Source of the DNA: Moniliella sp. 'wahieum'
Taxonomy: Eukaryota; Basidiomycota; Moniliellomycetes; Moniliellales; Moniliellaceae
Reading direction: 5' to 3'
Assembly: GCA_003971905.1 (NCBI GenBank)
Contig: RSEE01000017.1
Span: forward strand, 620,001 to 684,000
Length of the DNA stretch: 64,000 bases
Shown in pieces: positions 58,041 through 64,000 of this stretch. The stretch's first letter is position 1, and each line of letters opens with the position of its first letter. Position numbers and translations under genes: made by a program. The notes below the pieces were generated by a model. The model saw nothing but the letters and a program-made list of their open reading frames with translations. It made no database searches and was not told the origin of the DNA.

Positions 58041-59631
58041 ATGCATCTCCCCCCTCCCCCCTCGGCCCTCGGCCCGCGCACGCGCCCGCAAATCGTTGCG
58101 CTCGAGTTGGTGCCCGGTGTCAGTCTGGGCCCCTTTGTGCTGGGTCAGTCGCTGTGGACGACTCTCAACTACCTGCGCCGGGAGCAGCACCCTACCCTTC
58201 CGTCCGCATCGTTGCCTCCCCCCGCACGCCCCATCCATCCATCCTCGTCTCCCTTGGCCGTCACATCCACCTTACCTTCGATGCGCATCGTCAGCGTCTC
58301 CAATCGATCGTCGTCCAGTCCATCTTGACCTCTACCAGCCCCCGGCCGCAGAACCAGGACCAGGCCGACCCCGAGTTTGATCCTTGGTATGCCGACCCGA
58401 ATGTGAGCCAGACGTGGTACCGGCACATGGTGGTGCAGTACCAAGGCCAGGCGTTGTTTGCCACCTCGCCGCCGCACACGGGCGTGCCAGCTCTGACGCG
58501 GTCCATGGTCCACCAAACTCTCGGACCGACCTATCCGGGCCGAGAGCATCCCGAGCAAGCAGTCGAACGCTTCATCCTCTCCTACCCGGGCTTGGCATTT
58601 GGGTTCCCCTCGATGATGCCCCGACGACGCCGGCATCGACGGTGTATGTGTTTGATAGGGGCGCGCGCCACCCGTTCCCAAAGCAAGGTAAGCAATGGGC
58701 TTGCCCTTGATCCGCGCGCCGGTGCCCTCGGACGCGCGAGCGGAAGAGTGTGGGTGGAAAGCGGTGGTGTTCCCCGGACAAGGCGTCCGGCTCGTGCTCG
58801 CCACACATACTCGTCACCATCGCAGATCGAGCGAAGGAGCCGAGTTGGAGACGGAAGTGGTGGAACTTCGGATTGGAGAGACGGAGGTACAGGATGTGCT
58901 TGCTGATTTGGGCACGCCCGAGGCACGCGCTTGGAAGGAAGATGAACGCTTATCCATTCACCAGCCTGATGGTGTCACAGATACGTCGTCTCTGAGTGGG
59001 ACCGAAGTCAATGACACGCCGCAGGAAGGTACGTTGTGTTTCGGTGGAGGAAAAAGTCAAGGACGAGAAAGTGCTGACACGAATGGGCTAGGACAAGCGT
59101 TCTTTTTCAACTATTTTTCCCTTGGTCTCGACTTGCTCTTCACCCCCACCGCCAGTGGCGTGGGTCTGAGTAAGATTGTGTGCCACTCTAATACACCAGG
59201 CCACGCCCTGTTTGGGCGGTACAAGCGTCTTCCCTGGCGCCTCGCCCGGCCCCATCAAGATACAGCGATCGCTACGGGGAATGATGTGCTGACGCCGTAT
59301 GCCACGCTTGTGGCAGAAGCAGAGGCAGGAGCACGGGCCCTGCTGGACCAAGAGCCGGAAGAGGACATGGCTCGCTCCGAGGGGGAAACCATGATCCTTG
59401 ACCGGGCATCGGACTGGTACGAATTTAAAGGCCGGCTGAAGTTGGATGTGGGGAGTGTTTTGGCGCGCGCTCCGTCTTCCCCTCGTCCAGCCAATGGAGC
59501 CAGACGACACTGAACCAGAGATGCCACAGGAGCCCGAGAACGCCGACGACCCACAAGAATGGCCAGAGGGGAGGAAAAAGAGGGAGGGAGAAGCACTCGG
59601 GCAAGTCAGCCCGGGCCCTCACTTTCCTTGA
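58041..59631 (+). CDS. PHAF1: PHAF1 homologue (UPF0183 family)
   Basis: Homologue of human PHAF1/C16orf70, which with BCAS3 binds phosphoinositides at autophagosome formation sites. The start MHLPPPPSALGPRTRPQIV leads into the family N-terminus LELVPGVSLGPFVLGQSLW, then YPSVRI-, HLTFDAHRQRLQSI-, PTYPGREHPEQAVERF-type blocks and LRIGETEVQDVLADLGTP. The diagnostic FFFNYFSLGLDLLF and IVCHSNTPGHALFGRYKRL follow. The C-terminus runs through WYEFKGRLKLDVGSV and, after a one-base loss near 59460, an acidic Pro/Glu-rich tail to 59631. At least four one-base losses split the gene. It is the last gene before the second gene-poor region. Confidence 0.92.
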
Positions 59632-60381
59632 CGGCTGTGTGGCGGAAATCAACCGGCGGGATGGATGCATCAGCTGTCTGACAATCTTGGGCCCATCCCG
59701 TTCGTCAAGCTAAGACGTGCAGTCTCGTGGATGGCGTTGCAGATGGCCTTGCAGGCCCCCGTTTTTAACGTTTGGAACGCCCTGTATCATATAGAGTACT
59801 AGATCATTTTACCAACTTACATTGCGGTCGTGATGGTTCAGCAGGAGATGGGTGCGTTGCATAGATCGGAATGTCTCGCTTAAATCCCCCCCCCCCCCCT
59901 TGCCCCTGCCCACCCGACCCTTCGCCACATTGCTCAAGCGATTTAAATCCTCGAGAGATCAAGGGAGCAAAGACCGGCACGCTCCACTGGGGCGCTTATG
60001 GACCGGGACCCATAGGCTTTTCCTCCTGCCGCCTGCCTCCTGCCTCCTGCCTCTCTTGACTCCTGTCTCGTGTGTGACTCCTGAGACCTAACTCCTACCT
60101 CCGCTCCTACTATGCCTGCGCGGCGCAGCAATCCTTGATCAAGTGTAGCCAGGCCGTTCATAGTACTACCAGCCAACGTATATACCATCGTCCGCGGGAA
60201 TCGCTGTGTCCCCCTTGCGGCTTCTGTGGAGGGGGGGAGAGGGACAGAGCTCCAAGGCCACCAGCGCCAGAGGGACCAAGGATGGTTTCCTAATTGAATC
60301 TTTCTCCCCTACTGGTGCAACACCACCACCTCTGCGTCCCAACGTGTCCCATCAACTTCACATGAAAGTGTATCGTGCTGC
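59632..60381. other. Intergenic at edge of gene-poor region
   Basis: No gene is seen. Contains a C run near 59887-59899 and CTGCCTC repeats (7-bp period) near 60030-60050. Confidence 0.5.
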
Positions 60382-60804
60382 TGTTGACCAGGGTCGTATG
60401 GGCCAGCCACCTCCGCGGCACTCCTGACCATCTTGCTCATCCGGGCACCACACCAGTATCCCTATCCCCTGGCCTAGTGCCGCCCTCCTTCTTCTTCTTC
60501 TCTTCTTCTTCTTCTTCTTTCTTCTTCTTTTCTTCTTCTTCTTCTTCTTCTTCTTCTTCTTCTTCTTCTTCTTCTTCTTCTTCTTCTTCTCTTCTTCTTC
60601 TTCTTCTTTCTCTTCTTCTCTTCTTCTTCTTCTTCTTCTTCTTCTCTTCTTCTTCTTCTCTTCTTCTTCTCTTCTTCTTCTTCTTCTTCTTCTTCTTCTT
60701 CTTCTTCTTCTGATCCTCAGTCTGGGTTCAACCCACAGCTCCTGTCTTCTCTCCACCATTGCATAACTGCACTTAGGACGTCGCTGGGTAACCAGGATCA
60801 TTAA
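60382..60804 (+). repeat. tRNA-like (SINE-like) repeat, copy 2, with long CTT expansion
   Basis: Same ends and inner order as 4108-4336 (TGTTGACCAGGGTC to AACCAGGATNATTAA). The A-box-like TGGCCTAGTG and B-box-like GGGTTCAACCC are kept. Here the internal pyrimidine tract is about 225 bp of nearly pure CTT (60487-60711) instead of about 30 bp in copy 1. This is a microsatellite expansion inside one repeat copy. Confidence 0.7.
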
Positions 60805-61598
60805 CTGCAGCTGCATTCATGCAGTGAGCAAACGTTCCCCCTTTCTCTCCCATCTCCTTCTCCTCAAAGCCGGTTTACCCAGGCCCAAGCCAGACTGGAC
60901 GGTGTGCCCGAGAGAACCGCATGCTTGCATGTCGGTGATGGATATTGTAGCTCATGTTCAGCCTCGACTGGGACATCAACGACACAAGAGTATGCGGGTA
61001 GGCAGGTGGTTGAGGGGACAATGAAGATCCATTAAACATCCCGACTGCCACCTGGGGATTCCAGGGCAAAGCGATCGAGGAAGCAACAACCAAAGGCGAG
61101 TGTATATTAGAAGTATGCATGTTTTCTTGGCAGTCAGGTCACGTAGTATTATCTTAAGTTGCACTCTCAGAATGCTCGCTCCCTGGTTGGCTTCGGCTGC
61201 CTGGAAGTTCCTTCCGTGATCGATTCCTTTTGCAACCCGTTTTTTTTCTGTGCATCGGCCGATCGCCTAGTCGAAATGCTTCTCTCTTCTGCGTCTCCTA
61301 TCATGGACAGAGCAGAAGGGATGCATGCGGGTGGGCAGGAACGTGGTACCGGTCAGGGAACGTGGCACCGGTCGCTGATGTAAAAGCGTGCAGATCGGGG
61401 GATGCGCAATATTAATGGTTCCTCGCTCGGATGTCAACCCCGTTCATCCGTGTCCACACGCGCTTCCTAGGGTACGGGACCGGATGGCGAGAACTGGAGG
61501 GTTCTGATATCCTGGCGATCCCCCTGGTACCTTGACCTTAGTGGCGCCCCCAAGTAACCCCCGCAAGATGAACGGTTAGGTTTAGACGTAGCGTTCCC

Positions 61599-61636
61599 CC
61601 TGTCCCAGCCTTAAGCTCTGTCAATGAAATGGACGT
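61599..61636 (+). repeat. 38-bp dispersed repeat, copy 2
   Basis: Matches 2685-2722 in the same orientation; see that entry. Confidence 0.7.
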
Positions 61637-61954
61637 GGTCTAGGGATTCTCTCGCCGAACAGGACGGCCACCTGGTGCTTCCCTCAGAGAGAGAACTAGA
61701 ACCACGCGCGGCCGTCGAGTGGCGAGCATCGTCCATACCTGTACCCCATTTGGTGCGAGCACGCCTCTGCGCTGCGCGCTGCCTCCCACCGTGGGGCACA
61801 GGTGATGGATCTGATGCCTCTCCAGAACAGTGCGTGCTCACCGCTAGCACAGCGTGCCAAATGTGAGCCAGAACGAATGAAGACGGCTGTGATATGGGCA
61901 TGTTGGTGCTAGCGGCATACATGATGCGATGATGTGCATGATGGATCTCTTGAC

Positions 61955-61992
61955 GGATGGCATATCATTAACAGGATGGCATATCATTAACA
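61955..61992 (+). repeat. 19-bp tandem duplication
   Basis: Two identical 19-bp units beginning GGATGGCATATC, at 61955-61973 and 61974-61992. Identity suggests a recent event. Confidence 0.95.
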
Positions 61993-63233
61993 TACCAAGG
62001 GAAGTGACAGTGTCACGTGGGGGAGAATGAATGTTCGGCCCTCGAAAATTCACAAAAGAGGGGGTCATCTTACTACATGGTGTAGAACAACAGACCACGG
62101 TGCCACATGGTTACTAGTAGCGAAGATTGTGGAAGAGTCCATGCAGGCACATGGGCACTGAGGTCCACACAAGACACTCTAAATTGGGGCTCGCCTCCTT
62201 GTAGCACAAGTAACATGCAACCGGAGTGTCCTCTTTCAGGACGGTCTTGTGCGAGTAGTTCGGGGGCACCTTTTTCCCTGTACGACCATCACGTCCCTTT
62301 TGCGCCATGCGGCCATGGGTGCACCCATGAGCGACAAGTAGCGCCAAGAATCTTTTTGGGGTGCAGTAGGGTTCTGGACCCCTCAGCCGGGCAGCCGACG
62401 CAGTGGACCATGTGTTAGCACATGATGATGTTACATGCTATGCATGATATGCTTCCTGTTCGGGCCACAGAGACACTCGAGCATCGGTTCGGATCAGGCA
62501 CCCCAGCATGGACCGAGATCCCGATAATCCTTCGGTGTGCTGTTTAACGACCTTTTCCCCAAAAGGTCGCATGTTACAGTTCAGTCAACCGCGCAGAAGG
62601 CACATGGCAAAGTCTGTGTGTGTTTCGCACAAAGGGGCATATCTGTAGGCTGTAACAAGTACAGGTATTACCTCAAGGGGCCAACGCTATACTTGTGTGA
62701 AGTTATCCATTGTGGCCGGGAGAGCTGATGGGTGGCTTGTGCGCCCAGTGAGCGCAGTTGTGGCGTTCGCACTCTGCCCGATTTAGGTGTGCACATGGTT
62801 TTCTGGTGTGGCACCTGTCAGCTTTAAGTTCTGAAGCCGGGGCTTGGAGAGGAGCCGAAGAGCCGAGGAGCCGTTCGCCTCTCCGCGTGGTTGTATGGCC
62901 TACGACCCGCTGCGGTGATCAGGAGAATTGGGACGGGGCAACTGTGACATAGTGAGCATTACGATGAGGATTAAGCTTTGAGCTTTAAGGTTAAAGTGCC
63001 AGCAGGATAAGATTGATCATCGACCATCGATATGATAGTCCAAACCTATACACAGAAGAGGCCTGCGACAAAATAGATGATTTACTTGAGATATTGTATG
63101 GGGTCTACTTACAGTCTTGAGGGGCGTTCCTTTGGTCTAGTCCGTCCTCCGATGGTGCATGGTGGGAGACGGTGGTACCTGAGCCTGGCGGTGGCTATTA
63201 TCTCTCCCAAGATAATGTCAACTAACCTTTGTG

Positions 63234-63254
63234 TCAAGCTTCAAGCTTCAAGCA
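63234..63254 (+). repeat. Heptamer repeat (TCAAGCT)2 TCAAGCA
   Basis: Three 7-mers of the AAGCTT type. Confidence 0.85.
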
Positions 63255-63368
63255 TATGCCAAAAGTCTCCATGTGGTCAAGACGCCGATCGAATCGGAGC
63301 CTATACGTCAAAAGGCTTGGCTTTTGGAACGTGAAACGTGATGCGTGTAATCGATGATCGATGGATGG

Positions 63369-63389
63369 TGACCGGTGACCGGTGATGAG
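63369..63389 (+). repeat. Heptamer repeat (TGACCGG)2 TGATGAG
   Basis: Two perfect 7-mers, giving ACCGGT plus G, and one decayed unit. Confidence 0.8.
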
Positions 63390-64000
63390 CGATGCATGAT
63401 CGATGTTCGGGCAGAGACAACAGAGACGCAGCCATAGCACAGCTAGCACAGCACTGCGTGCGCTCTCTTTTCAATTCGAGCTTCTCCAGACGAGGTGTCG
63501 TGCACCTCGTTGTCTCGCCTCGAGAATGGCCGAGGTGGACTGGTCTCCCTTGCCAGCAGGGGGATGGAAGTAGTTACTAGTAACAAGTAACTAGCGACCT
63601 CTATATAGTGAAGCAAGAAGCTGTAGTAATAGAAGTAACTATTACTACCTGGGAAGCCTGCATCCAGCAACATCGTAAGAGCAAGCGTCGTGTTGGGGAC
63701 CCCAGCTGTCAGCGCCAGAGGGGTGTGCTGCCCACGCAAGATGGCCTGGGATGGCCTCGGGTACTCGCTATGGCTGTGACATGCTTTACGCGACAAGCTG
63801 TCGTTCTGCCGCATGCGAGCAGGACGTGGGGATAGAGTGCGTGATATGTGGCGTATCACATGCGTCACATGATTTGGGAGATCTGAGACCGCGGGCGCGA
63901 CGCATGTGACGTGATTAATGATTAACGTTTAACGTACTTGACGATTAGCTCGACTATCGATTATCGATTTACGCGCGAGGGCATCGCGGCAAGGCAGTTG

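Larger units (their letters stand above)
60805..64000. other. Gene-poor stretch to window end
   Basis: No protein gene is supported. It includes the second copy of the 38-bp repeat, a 19-bp tandem duplication, TCAAGCT heptamers (63234-63254), TGACCGG units (63369-63382) and TGATTAA units (63912-63925). The minus frame 62114-62347 has a CYLC pair but no complete domain. Confidence 0.45.

Noticed and set aside
10784-59631. Reading the broken genes as pseudogenes or as programmed frameshifting
   Set aside because: Breaks are too many, spread over essential genes, and lack slippery-site context; sequence error is simpler.
60358-60816. Minus-strand frame encoding a Lys/Arg/Glu-only protein
   Set aside because: It is the translation of the CTT microsatellite inside the SINE-like repeat.
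62114-62347. Minus frame with a CYLC pair considered as a zinc finger or BED domain
   Set aside because: No matching His/Cys partners at suitable spacing and no neighbouring transposase sequence.

Overview
The window is nuclear DNA of a fungus, most probably a basidiomycete. Reasons: short spliceosomal introns (about 70-260 nt) with GTACGT/GTGCGT-type donors, intron-containing tRNA-Tyr and tRNA-Asp genes, a TKL-type kinase joined to SAP-like motifs, a Stealth-family (Xpt1-like) phosphotransferase, a flippase kinase of the Fpk1/nrc-2 type and a PHAF1/UPF0183 homologue. I cannot name the class or species from sequence alone.

Layout. Bases 1 to about 10.7 kb are gene-poor: one tRNA-Tyr, dispersed repeats, a tRNA-like/SINE-like repeat, a 33-bp minisatellite, two fossil Copia-type retrotransposon fragments and a 47-nt poly-G tract. 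From 10.8 to 59.6 kb is a gene-dense block with 15 protein genes. In order these are GT15 mannosyltransferase (+), SAP/TKL kinase (-), ribose-phosphate diphosphokinase (-), exonuclease V (+), an unrecognised protein (+), complex I subunit NDUFA1 (+), flippase kinase (+), GPR1/FUN34 acetate transporter (+), mitochondrial TPR protein (+), C2H2 regulator (-), Stealth/Xpt1-like transferase (-), GPI-anchored wall protein (-), alpha/beta-hydrolase-like protein (+), Ecm4-type glutathione transferase (+) and PHAF1 homologue (+). A tRNA-Asp lies between the TPR and zinc-finger genes. From 59.6 kb to the end the sequence is gene-poor again and carries second copies of two repeats seen in the first 4.5 kb.

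No gene cluster for a single pathway is evident. Several products belong to the secretory/cell-surface system (GT15, Stealth transferase, GPI protein, flippase kinase, acetate transporter), and the others are housekeeping.

Two features colour everything. First, nearly every conserved host gene is interrupted by single-base losses that leave the protein recognisable in successive frames. This looks like consensus-sequence error rather than decay. Second, intergenic DNA is full of tandem 7-bp words, most of them a 6-bp palindrome of the form A....T plus one extra base (AAGCTT+C, AACGTT+G/T, ACATGT+C, ACTAGT+G, AGTACT+G, ATCGAT+C, AGATCT+T/C, AGGCCT+T/C, ACCGGT+G/C, AGCGCT+T). I regard this as the most unusual pattern in the window.
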